Source of the DNA: Pararhodospirillum photometricum DSM 122
Lineage (GTDB): Bacteria; Pseudomonadota; Alphaproteobacteria; Rhodospirillales; Rhodospirillaceae
Reading direction: 5' to 3'
DNA length: 59,935 bases
NCBI RefSeq assembly: GCF_000284415.1
Contig: NC_017059.1
Location: 2,156,404-2,216,338, forward strand
Below the pieces are notes generated by a model. It was not told where the DNA came from, searched no databases, and saw only the letters and a list, made by a program, of their open reading frames with translations. Position numbers and translations under genes: made by a program. Shown piece by piece: positions 26,259 through 33,947 of this stretch. Position 1 is the first letter of the stretch, and each line of letters opens with the position of its first letter.

Positions 26259-29135
26259 CTAGGACACAACGGGCTGCGGATGGGGCTTGCCGCGCGCCAG
26301 CAGGTCGGCCATGGCCTCGCCGGGCAGGGGCCGCGAGAACAAGTAGCCCTGGATCGCATCGCACTTGATGGAGCGCAGGAAGGCCAGTTGTTCCAGGGTT
26401 TCGACCCCCTCAGCCACCACCTTGAGCTTGAGGGCATGGGCGAGGGCGACAATGGCCTGGACGATGGCCGCGTCGTTCGGGTCCTTGGTCACGTCCATGA
26501 TAAAGCTGCGGTCGATCTTGAGCTTGCGGATGGGGAAGCGCTTGAGCACCGACAGTGAGGAATAGCCGGTGCCGAAGTCGTCGATAGAGCACGAGACGCC
26601 GCGGTCGCGGAACATGCGCACCACGTTGATGGCGTTCTCGGGATCGTTCATGGCCGAACTTTCGGTCAGTTCCAACTCCAGCAGGCTGGGGCGCACGCTG
26701 GTTTCGGCCAGGGTTTGATCGACGATGGTCAGGAGTTGGCGGGAGTTGTGGAACTGCCGGCCGGAAATGTTGACGGCGACCGGGATCTCGGGCAGGCCGC
26801 GCTTGCTCCACTCGGCCAGCCAGCGGCAGGAGTCGGTGAGGATGTGCAAGCAGATCGCGTCGATCAGGCCGCATTCCTCGGCCACCGGAATGAACACGCC
26901 GGGGGAGACCATCCCGTCGTCGGGACTGTTCCAGCGGGCCAGGGCCTCGCAGCCGATGATTTCCCCGGAGGCGACATCGACCTGGGCCTGGAAAAAGGCG
27001 ACGAATTCCTGGCGGTCGAGGGCGCGGCGCAGCTTGTGCTGCATGGTCATCAGCTTGGCGGCGCGGGTGCCCATTTCCTCGGTAAAGAGCAAGAAGCCGC
27101 GCCCCCCGTCTTCCTTGGCGCGGTGTAAGGCGGCGTCGGCGTGCATGATCAGGGTTTCGGCCTCTTGGCCGTCGCGGGGGTGGACAGCGGCGCCGATGGA
27201 CACGGTCAGATCAAACTGCTGGCCGCCGACCTCGATTGGGGTCTCAAACGAGGCTTGAATGTTCTCCACAGCCTCGTGGAGATCGGCCAGGGCGCCAATG
27301 CCGGTCAGCAGCACCAAGAAGCGATCGCCGCCGGCGCGACAGACAATGGCCCCGGCATCAAGCCCCTGTTGCAAGCGGCGCGCCACGGCGATCAGCACCT
27401 TGTCACCCATGGTGTGACCGATGGTGGCGTTGATGATGCTGAAGCGGTCGAGGCCAAGCGACAGCACGGCCACCGAGGTGCCCATGTTCTGGGCAAAAAG
27501 CCGGGCACGTTCGAAGCGCTCGACGAAGAGCGAGCGGTTGCCCAGGCCGGTCAAGGGATCATAATAGGCGAGGAAGGTGAGCCGACCCTCGGCCCGCTTG
27601 CGGTCGGTGACGTCAAGACTGACACCTTCCCACACCACGGCGCCATCGGGCAGGCGGTAGGGCCGGGACCAGCCCCGTAACCAGCGCTCTTCGCCGGTGC
27701 GGCTCAGGACCTTGATATCATCTTCCATGGGCTCCAGACGCGTCGCCGACTGCTTGAGCGCCTCCAAGAACACCTCGCGATCGTCGGGCGCCATGGCGTC
27801 GAGCAACAAGCGGCCATCTTCCAACAGTTCCTGTGGCTCGAAGCCCAGTACTTCGCGCGCCCCATTACTAAGATACAAAAAACGCAGCTCGCCCTCGGGG
27901 GTCAGCAAGCGCTGAAACACCAGACCGGGAACGTTGTCGGCAATGTTTTGCAAGCGTTCCTGGGTGGCAATCAGGGCGTTTTCTGTTTCCTTGCGCTGGG
28001 TGATGTCGCGAATGACCGCAATGAAAATGCGCCGTCCCTCGGTCAGGACTTCGGAAAGCGCCATTTCCAGAGGGAACACGCTGCCATCGCGACGCTGGCC
28101 TCGCAGCTCGCGCGGGCCGGCGCCGATCAAGGACCCCTCGCCGGTCAGGACGTAGCGCTGCAAGAGGCTCTCGCTCCAGGCCGGCTCGGTGTCGGCCATG
28201 AGGATCCCCACCGAGCGCCCGATCAGCTCCGCGGCCGGGGTACCGAAAACCGACCCGGCGGCGGCGTTGGCCGACTCGATCAGGCCATCCTCGCTGATGG
28301 TCACGATCCCATCGGCGGCATGGTTCATGATCATCTCAAGCCATAACTCGGCCCGCTTGCGGTCGGTGATGTCGATCAGCACGCCGTCCCACAGCACGTC
28401 ACCGTTGGGCATGACCTGGGGTTGGGCGGTGCCAGACAGCCATTTGACCTCGCCGGAGCGGGCAATGGCCCTGAACTCCTCGCTGCATTGGGTCAAGGTG
28501 GCGGCCGAGCGGCGCAAGGTCTCCAGATACGTCTCGCGGTCGGCCCAGTGGATGGCATCCAGGCAGCCGTCGCGGGCCAGGGTCATTTCCTCGGGCTGGA
28601 AACCCAAGATGTCCACGAGCCCTGTGGAAAAAAAAGGGTAATACAAGGTGCCATCCGGGCGCATGACCCGCTGAAAAACAATACCCGGCATGTTGGAGGC
28701 AAAGTTCCCCAGGCGTTCCTCGGTTTCCAGCCACGTGTCGGGCCCGCTGGGCAGCAAAGGAGCCTCGCGCGCCAGGGCCACCACGTGGCGCCGACCGTCA
28801 AGGTCGAGGACGCTGAAGGTCATTTCCAGGGTCAGGAGGGTGTCGTCGATGCCATGTACGCTAAAATAGCGTTTGTCGCTGGGCTGGCCCGGGATCAACT
28901 GGGCAGGATCACGTCCCACCAGCGCGGTCAGGGAGGGGGTCTTATCCCCCAGCACGGTGGCCAAGCCTTGCCCCAGGACACTGGCGCGGGGGCGACCGAA
29001 CAAACGCTCGGCAGCTTGATTGAAGACCACGATGCGCGCGGTGTCATCAAGAACCAAAAGGCCCTCTGGCACGGCCTCGGCGGCCGCTGCCCAGACTTGC
29101 TCGCCGTCCACCAGACCAACTCTCACGGATGACAT
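26259..29135 (-). CDS. Multi-PAS GGDEF-EAL protein, GGDEF degenerate
   Basis: A soluble protein of 958 residues. Four PAS-type segments occupy roughly residues 20-520 (one has FNQAAERLFGRPRA; two are followed by the PAC phrase DITDRK/DVTDRKRAE). The GGDEF domain near 525-680 has AGGDRF in place of GGDEF (near 603), so the catalytic Glu is replaced and cyclase activity is doubtful. The EAL domain near 695-945 is complete: CEALARW, NISGRQFH, LELTESSAM, DDFGTGYSSL, KIDRSF, AEGVET, QGYLFS. I expect a c-di-GMP phosphodiesterase controlled by PAS input, with the GGDEF as a possible GTP sensor. Start at MSSVRVG, the first Met with normal composition. Confidence 0.93.
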   Translation of the reverse strand: MSSVRVGLVDGEQVWAAAAEAVPEGLLVLDDTARIVVFNQAAERLFGRPRASVLGQGLATVLGDKTPSLTALVGRDPAQLIPGQPSDKRYFSVHGIDDTLLTLEMTFSVLDLDGRRHVVALAREAPLLPSGPDTWLETEERLGNFASNMPGIVFQRVMRPDGTLYYPFFSTGLVDILGFQPEEMTLARDGCLDAIHWADRETYLETLRRSAATLTQCSEEFRAIARSGEVKWLSGTAQPQVMPNGDVLWDGVLIDITDRKRAELWLEMIMNHAADGIVTISEDGLIESANAAAGSVFGTPAAELIGRSVGILMADTEPAWSESLLQRYVLTGEGSLIGAGPRELRGQRRDGSVFPLEMALSEVLTEGRRIFIAVIRDITQRKETENALIATQERLQNIADNVPGLVFQRLLTPEGELRFLYLSNGAREVLGFEPQELLEDGRLLLDAMAPDDREVFLEALKQSATRLEPMEDDIKVLSRTGEERWLRGWSRPYRLPDGAVVWEGVSLDVTDRKRAEGRLTFLAYYDPLTGLGNRSLFVERFERARLFAQNMGTSVAVLSLGLDRFSIINATIGHTMGDKVLIAVARRLQQGLDAGAIVCRAGGDRFLVLLTGIGALADLHEAVENIQASFETPIEVGGQQFDLTVSIGAAVHPRDGQEAETLIMHADAALHRAKEDGGRGFLLFTEEMGTRAAKLMTMQHKLRRALDRQEFVAFFQAQVDVASGEIIGCEALARWNSPDDGMVSPGVFIPVAEECGLIDAICLHILTDSCRWLAEWSKRGLPEIPVAVNISGRQFHNSRQLLTIVDQTLAETSVRPSLLELELTESSAMNDPENAINVVRMFRDRGVSCSIDDFGTGYSSLSVLKRFPIRKLKIDRSFIMDVTKDPNDAAIVQAIVALAHALKLKVVAEGVETLEQLAFLRSIKCDAIQGYLFSRPLPGEAMADLLARGKPHPQPVVS

Positions 29136-29250
29136 CCCCCGCGTCTTTTCCCTCGTGCCCAAGATAGGCCAAGCCCCCGAGCGAGGCGACGGCTTTTTCC
29201 GGGGCATTTCGTCTTTTTACACCGGAAACCAGGGGTTAGGGGGAGAGAAG

Positions 29251-29284
29251 AAGGCGAGGGAGCCGAACCTCCCCAGCCCCCTTC
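29251..29284 (-). repeat. Interspersed palindromic element, degenerate copy
   Basis: AAGGCGAGGGAGCC and CCTCCCCAGCCCCCTT retain the outline but several stem pairs are lost. It lies five bases beyond the stop of the ABC exporter gene. Confidence 0.5.
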
Positions 29285-29288
29285 CTCC

Positions 29289-31064
29289 CTAAGCGCCGGT
29301 GCGGGTGGCGGTGAGCAGGCGGGTATAGAGGCCACCACGGGCGGCGAGATCGGTGTGGGATCCCTGTTCGACGATCCGCCCGTCTTGCATCACAAGGATC
29401 CGGTCAGCGTGGGCGATGGTTTCCAGGCGATGGGCAATGATCAAGGTGGCGCGGCCCTGGGTCAGGCGGGCCAGGGCCTCCTGCACCACCTGTTCGGAGG
29501 CTGCGTCCAGGGCCGAGGTCGGTTCGTCGAGCAGGAGGATGGGGGCGTCCTTGAGGAACGCGCGCGCGATCGACAACCGCTGGCGCTGCCCCCCGGACAG
29601 CCGGGCCCCACGCTCGCCCAGCGGCGTGTCGTAGCCCTGGGGCAGGTCCATGATGAAGTCGTGGGCGCCCGCCTGACGCGCCGCCGCTTCAATCGCCGCC
29701 AGGGGCACATCGGGTCGGCCATAGGCGATGTTGGCGCGCACCGTGTCGTCAAACAACACCACGTCTTGCCCCACCAGGGCTAGGCGCTCCCACAGCGAGG
29801 CCAAGGTGACGGTGCGCACATCCTGGTCATCCACCAGTACCCGCCCGGCGCTTGGGTCATAAAAGCGGGCGATGAGGGTGAGCACCGTCGATTTGCCCGC
29901 TCCCGAGGGGCCGACCAGGGCCACCACCTGCCCCGGCGCCAGGGTCAAGGAGACGTCGTCCAACGCGGCCGGCCCGCCCGCCTCGCCGCGCGCCGGATAG
30001 GAAAACGAGACCGTCTCCAGGCGCACGGTCCCGGATCCCGGAACCAGCGGGCGGGCCTCGGGCGCCTCTTGCACCAGGGGGGCCCGGTCCAAAATCTCAT
30101 AAAGCCGCTCGGCCGCCGCCAGCCCCTCTTGCAACGAGGTGTGCAGGTTGGCGAGCCGCTTGGCCGGCTGATAGGCCAGCATCAAGGCGCCCAGGAACGA
30201 GGCCAGCGCGCCGGCACTGACCCGGCCCGCCAACACTTGCTCGCCGCCATAGAGCACCGCCGCGCCGGCCGCGATGCCCACGAACAATTCCATGATCGGC
30301 GTCACCAGAGCCCGGGTGCGCTCGGCGCGGAAGGTCAGTTTGCGCACGGTGCCAATCAGGCCGTGCACCCGCTCGCGCTCGACAGCCTCGGCGCCATAGA
30401 GCTTGACCATGCGAATGCCGCGCAGCGTCTCGGTCAGGCGGGCGTTGAGCCGGCCCAGTTCGGCCTGGGTCCGCCCCGCCGCCCGGCGCACCCGCCGGCC
30501 CAGCCGGCCAATCGGCACGATGGCCAGCGGCAGCGCCCCATAAGCGAGGGCCGCCATCACCGGATCGAGCCAGAAGGTGTAGGCGACCAGCCCCACCAAG
30601 GTCATCAGATCACGCCCCAGGCTGGTCAGCCCGTCCGATACCGCATAGCGCAGTTGAAAAAGATCCACAGTAAAGCGGGCTGCGAGGCTGGGAACCGGGT
30701 GAGCCTGAAAAAAACCGAGATCCAGACCGGCAAGATGCGCGTAGAGACGGCGTCGCGCGTCCGCCACCGCCTCGAGACCAGCGCGCGCCACCAAAACGGT
30801 GGCAAAGTAATTGGAAACGGCCTTGACGACAAACGCGCCCACAATGGTGAGCCCGATGCCCCACAAGGCGTTGGGCTCGCCGCCCTTGACCACCCCGTCG
30901 ATGGCCGGCTCCAGCATGTGAGCGACAAAGACCGTGGCGCCGGCCAGCACCAGCATCCAAGCCACCGCCCAGGCGATCAGGACGCTCCGGGGTTTTACAA
31001 AATCTCGCGCAAGACGCGCAAGCAACGCAGCCGACGAAGGGGAAACAAGGCGGTCGAAAACCAC
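29289..31064 (-). CDS. ABC transporter, fused permease/ATPase (MsbA-type exporter)
   Basis: A 591-residue half-transporter. The membrane domain (residues 25-310) has the expected six helices, beginning VLIAWAVAWMLVLAGATVFV. The ATPase domain has Walker A VGPSGAGKSTVL near 386, the signature LSGGQRQRLSIARAF, Walker B ILLLDEPTSALDAAS and the H-loop IIAHRLETI. Homodimeric exporters of this type move lipids, lipid A or hydrophobic drugs; the specific substrate cannot be told. It is a single-gene unit, with a degenerate palindromic element at the 3' end and a second element in the divergent region upstream. Confidence 0.92.
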   Translation of the reverse strand: MVFDRLVSPSSAALLARLARDFVKPRSVLIAWAVAWMLVLAGATVFVAHMLEPAIDGVVKGGEPNALWGIGLTIVGAFVVKAVSNYFATVLVARAGLEAVADARRRLYAHLAGLDLGFFQAHPVPSLAARFTVDLFQLRYAVSDGLTSLGRDLMTLVGLVAYTFWLDPVMAALAYGALPLAIVPIGRLGRRVRRAAGRTQAELGRLNARLTETLRGIRMVKLYGAEAVERERVHGLIGTVRKLTFRAERTRALVTPIMELFVGIAAGAAVLYGGEQVLAGRVSAGALASFLGALMLAYQPAKRLANLHTSLQEGLAAAERLYEILDRAPLVQEAPEARPLVPGSGTVRLETVSFSYPARGEAGGPAALDDVSLTLAPGQVVALVGPSGAGKSTVLTLIARFYDPSAGRVLVDDQDVRTVTLASLWERLALVGQDVVLFDDTVRANIAYGRPDVPLAAIEAAARQAGAHDFIMDLPQGYDTPLGERGARLSGGQRQRLSIARAFLKDAPILLLDEPTSALDAASEQVVQEALARLTQGRATLIIAHRLETIAHADRILVMQDGRIVEQGSHTDLAARGGLYTRLLTATRTGA

Positions 31065-31165
31065 GGGCGGGTCTTCCTTGGCGAGAGGAAAGGACCGGAC
31101 CTTACCAGCGCCCAGGCATCACGTCCACCCAGGCCCCGGCGTCCTGAGCAGCCCGCGAGAGGACG

Positions 31166-31209
31166 CGAGGGGTCTGGGGAGGCCCTGCCTCCCCGGCCTG
31201 TCTTTTTTT
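31166..31209 (+). repeat. Interspersed palindromic element, copy 9
   Basis: GCGAGGGGTCTGGGGAGGC with GCCTCCCCGGCCTG and a TCTTTTTTT run lies in the 265-base divergent gap between the ABC gene and the gene at 31330. The rest of that gap shows no other clear signal. Confidence 0.75.
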
Positions 31210-31329
31210 GCTATCACCGACCGCGGAGCCCCGTTCTCTGCGGTTTCTTGGCAAGGCCCTGTTTTGCCCAAGACAGAAGCTCGACGTTTGGTTAAAGTCA
31301 TGACCTGCCCTTGACATGGATACTCCGAC

Positions 31330-32379
31330 ATGATCGTCGAAGAACGTAAGCTGAATCCGATCGAAGACAGCGACATGGATTCCCTCTTTGCGCTGCCTTT
31401 GGATATCATTCCGCTGGAAACGCCCGCCCTGAGGCGCGCGCGCATGATCAAAAACGCGCGCCTGCGCAGCGTGATCGAAATGTTCGGCGATATCGAGACG
31501 GGCAGTGGCCAGATCGAGATTCGGGATTTGCCCAAACTCTTCGGCTGGGACCCGGAGCAGGGCGTTCATCCCGACATGATCATGCTCTCCAAGCTAGGCG
31601 CCCTGGAAAGCTACGATGTTTACTCGCTGCGTATTCTCCTGCGCGAAGCGGGGATTCCCATCAGCAATCAGGAAGCCCTCAAGCTCTCCGAGGAAAAGAG
31701 CCAGCAGCTCACCAGCTACATGACCAAGTTCACCTATCCCCTGATCATGCAAATCTATGGGGACGACAACTTGGTCATCAATAGCTTCGATGACGTGGTG
31801 AAGCTGTTTCGCGATCCTGACATCAAAAAAGCCAAGCAGCGCCTCCAGCAAATGGCCGACAAGTTAGGCATTACCATTCAGGAAGTGCCAAAATTCCTGG
31901 AGGACTATGGCGATATCTTTCTTTCCCTTTCCTACTACCGCAACTGCCTTGACCTGCTGGCGCCGTTGCTCGAGAACTTTATCAGCTCAATGTACCAGTT
32001 GCGTAATAACTACCAGCTTCGCCAGGACCCCAATCTGCTCAACACCCTGTCGATGATGGAAAGCACCATGAACGAGCTGTCGGCGGGGATCACCGGCCGC
32101 TTCGAGAATTTCGACCGCTCTACCAAGTCCATGTGGGACGACCTGACCGCCGAGCGCTTCCACAAGGTCAAGGCCTTGATCGAGGCGTATCACACCACCA
32201 TCGGAGGCGTTCTGTGCGGCTTGACCGTGAAGATGAACGCTTGGATCCGTCTGTTCCCCAAGCAAAATTCGGGCGGGCCCATCAAGCGCGCCGAGTTCAT
32301 CATGAGCGAAATGCGCCAGGGCCTCGACAACATCAAGCGCATCGAAGACAGCGCCCCCATGCTGGCCGCCCTCGGCTAA
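31330..32379 (+). CDS. Unrecognised soluble protein, 349 residues
   Basis: I do not recognise this family. The protein has no signal peptide or membrane segment and is rich in predicted helix. Notable stretches are MIKNARLRSVIEMFGDIETG, SYMTKFTYPLIMQIYGDDN, YYRNCLDLLAPLLENFISSM and a C-terminal FIMSEMRQGLDNIKRIEDSA. The DNA is markedly less GC-rich than its neighbours in the first two thirds, with regular codon use, so it is a real gene. It stands alone between a divergent ABC transporter and a convergent prepilin-like gene. Length and even composition suggest one or two globular helical domains, perhaps a regulator or scaffold; this is only inference. Confidence 0.75.
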   Translation: MIVEERKLNPIEDSDMDSLFALPLDIIPLETPALRRARMIKNARLRSVIEMFGDIETGSGQIEIRDLPKLFGWDPEQGVHPDMIMLSKLGALESYDVYSLRILLREAGIPISNQEALKLSEEKSQQLTSYMTKFTYPLIMQIYGDDNLVINSFDDVVKLFRDPDIKKAKQRLQQMADKLGITIQEVPKFLEDYGDIFLSLSYYRNCLDLLAPLLENFISSMYQLRNNYQLRQDPNLLNTLSMMESTMNELSAGITGRFENFDRSTKSMWDDLTAERFHKVKALIEAYHTTIGGVLCGLTVKMNAWIRLFPKQNSGGPIKRAEFIMSEMRQGLDNIKRIEDSAPMLAALG

Positions 32380-32388
32380 CGCCACGGC

Positions 32389-32426
32389 AAAAAGGCCGGG
32401 GAGCCGGGGGCTCCCCAGACCCCTCG
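32389..32426 (-). terminator. Interspersed palindromic element, copy 10
   Basis: AAAAAGGCCGGGGAGCC and GGCTCCCCAGACCCCTCG lie between convergent genes, oriented for the minus-strand gene that ends at 32436. Confidence 0.7.
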
Positions 32427-32435
32427 CGCCTTCCT

Positions 32436-33065
32436 TCAGCGGGGCAGGGTGCCGGCCCGCAGGACATCGTCAAATCCTTCCGCTTGTCCTCGGTCGTGGC
32501 GCCGCTCCTGAAAGTGGGCAGGGTCCGCATCTGGGGCTTGGCCCAGGTTGTCGCGTTCGAGTGGGCCGTCCGGCAGGGGGTCGCGGGGGCCAGGGGGGCG
32601 CCAAGCACCGTGCCCATTGGCGCCGTGACTGACCAAAACCCAATCCAAGGTGGTGCGAGGCGGGGCGTGATCGCTTTCCACCGCTAACAGACCCGACGTC
32701 CCGGCACTCCAGGCGCCCGGCCGGGTCAAGGCCGCCGTTACGGCATAGGTCAGGGTGCGGCCCCAGGGATCAACGCCCTCAACGGGATCCAGGGCATCAA
32801 GGGGCAGGACCCCAACCAGGACGGCCGTCGTGCCTTCGGGCCCTTCGTCGCGGCGGCCCGGCGTGGCCGGACGCGGCAGGCGCCCTTCGCGCACGGCAAA
32901 CGCCACCAGCGCCCGCTCGGCGGCGGCAAGGCGCTGCTGGGCCTGACGCTGGCGCTCCAACGCGTGAAACGGCCGGGACCCCGGCACCGCCAGGAGAGCC
33001 CCCAGGCCGACCAAAAGCACCGCGACCAGCACGGTGGCAATCCCCGGACGCTCCCGCAGGATCAT
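32436..33065 (-). CDS. Prepilin-like single-pass protein
   Basis: A 209-residue protein with a short basic start (MILRERPG) then a hydrophobic helix (IATVLVAVLLVGLGALLAVPG), followed by a long amphipathic helix QRLAAAERALVAFAVREGRLP. The RLPRPATPG motif and the later DWVLVSHGANGHGAW resemble pseudopilin-like proteins of alphaproteobacteria. There is no canonical G-F(T)LxE prepilin cleavage site, so it may be retained with its membrane anchor. ATG 33063-33065 was preferred because the upstream extension is encoded by a palindromic element. I call it prepilin-like on layout, with limited confidence. Confidence 0.55.
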   Translation of the reverse strand: MILRERPGIATVLVAVLLVGLGALLAVPGSRPFHALERQRQAQQRLAAAERALVAFAVREGRLPRPATPGRRDEGPEGTTAVLVGVLPLDALDPVEGVDPWGRTLTYAVTAALTRPGAWSAGTSGLLAVESDHAPPRTTLDWVLVSHGANGHGAWRPPGPRDPLPDGPLERDNLGQAPDADPAHFQERRHDRGQAEGFDDVLRAGTLPR

Positions 33066-33075
33066 GCCTGTGACA

Positions 33076-33117
33076 GGAGGGGTCTGGGGGAGGCCCCGCC
33101 TCCCCGGCCTTTTCTTC
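33076..33117 (+). repeat. Interspersed palindromic element, copy 11
   Basis: GGAGGGGTCTGGGGGAGGC and GCCTCCCCGGCCTTTTCTTC lie between two minus-strand genes. The T-run faces the plus direction, so this copy would not terminate the neighbouring minus-strand transcripts in that orientation. Confidence 0.75.
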
Positions 33118-33134
33118 TGCCAACGCACTGTCTC

Positions 33135-33479
33135 TCACAGGCGCGGTAGCGCCTCGAACCAGGGCCCCAGCCGCTCAAGCACCTGCGGCACCGCCCCGGC
33201 CAGACGCACGACCTTGCGGCGATCCGTCAGCCCCTGAATGACCGTGACATCGCGTTTGGGGACACCCCAACTCTTGGCCAACAGCTCCACCAGGGCGGCG
33301 TTGGCCTTGCCGTCTTCCGGCGGTGCCGAGACCCCGGCTTTGAGCACCAGGGTCCCGTCGGCCTCGCGGGCCAGTCCGGTGACGCCGACCCGGCGGGCCT
33401 TGGGCGTCACGCGAACCGCGATCCACACACCGTCCTCGTGCACGCTCCACGGAAGCGCGCCGGAGGCGGGGGGGATCAC
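33135..33479 (-). CDS. DUF167 / YggU family protein
   Basis: A 114-residue member of the YggU (DUF167) family. The conserved pattern is VRVTPKARRVGVTG, then LVLKAGVSAPPEDGKANAALVELLAKSWGVPKRDV, of which APPEDGKANAAL is diagnostic, and VIQGLTDRRKVVRLAG. The GTG start overlaps the stop of yggT, the usual partner. The frame is open upstream through yggT in another register, but the overlap start fits the family. Molecular function is unknown. Confidence 0.92.
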   Translation of the reverse strand: MIPPASGALPWSVHEDGVWIAVRVTPKARRVGVTGLAREADGTLVLKAGVSAPPEDGKANAALVELLAKSWGVPKRDVTVIQGLTDRRKVVRLAGAVPQVLERLGPWFEALPRL

Positions 33480-33766
33480 CGCAAAATGGCCTGGATCAAG
33501 CTCTCGACCACCACCAGAACCAAGATGACCACCATCGGCGACAGGTCCACGGGGCCGATGGTGGGCAGCACGCGCCGCAGGGGACGCAAGACCGGCTCGG
33601 TCAGCAGATCCAGGAAGCGGATGAAGGACACCACGGTCGGGTTGGTTGCCTTGACGATATTGAAGGCCGTCAGCCAACTCAGCACGGCGGCGGCGATCAG
33701 GGTCCAGATATACGTGACAATCAGGAAGGAGATGGCCTGGAGCAAAGCAAAAAGAACGATTTCCAT
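33476..33766 (-). CDS. yggT: YggT family membrane protein
   Basis: A 96-residue protein with two hydrophobic segments: FALLQAISFLIVTYIWTLIA and PMVVILVLVVVESLIQAIL. Between them is the family motif DLLTEPVLRPLRRVLPTIG. YggT proteins are inner-membrane proteins linked to osmotic and division phenotypes. It forms a two-gene operon with DUF167, with a GTGA overlap. ATG 33764-33766 is the first start in the frame. Confidence 0.93.
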   Translation of the reverse strand: MEIVLFALLQAISFLIVTYIWTLIAAAVLSWLTAFNIVKATNPTVVSFIRFLDLLTEPVLRPLRRVLPTIGPVDLSPMVVILVLVVVESLIQAILR

Positions 33767-33887
33767 GAGCGCGGGTTCCGGTTGAGGTCACGGGATAAAT
33801 GCAAAAAAGGCAGGGCGACCATAATCTGGCCCAAGGAGTGACGCAAGGGCGCCTTCTTTGTCCAACAGGGCAATCGGGGGGGGCTGG

Positions 33888-33930
33888 AAAAAAGGCAGGC
33901 TGGGGAGGCTTGCCTCTCCCGGCCCCTCCG
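33888..33930 (-). terminator. Interspersed palindromic element, copy 12
   Basis: AAAAAAGGCAGGCTGGGGAGGC with GCCTCTCCCGGCCCCTCC lies 18 bases beyond the stop of the PAS kinase, oriented as its terminator on the minus strand. Confidence 0.7.
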
Positions 33931-33947
33931 ATCCTGGGGGCCTCCCT

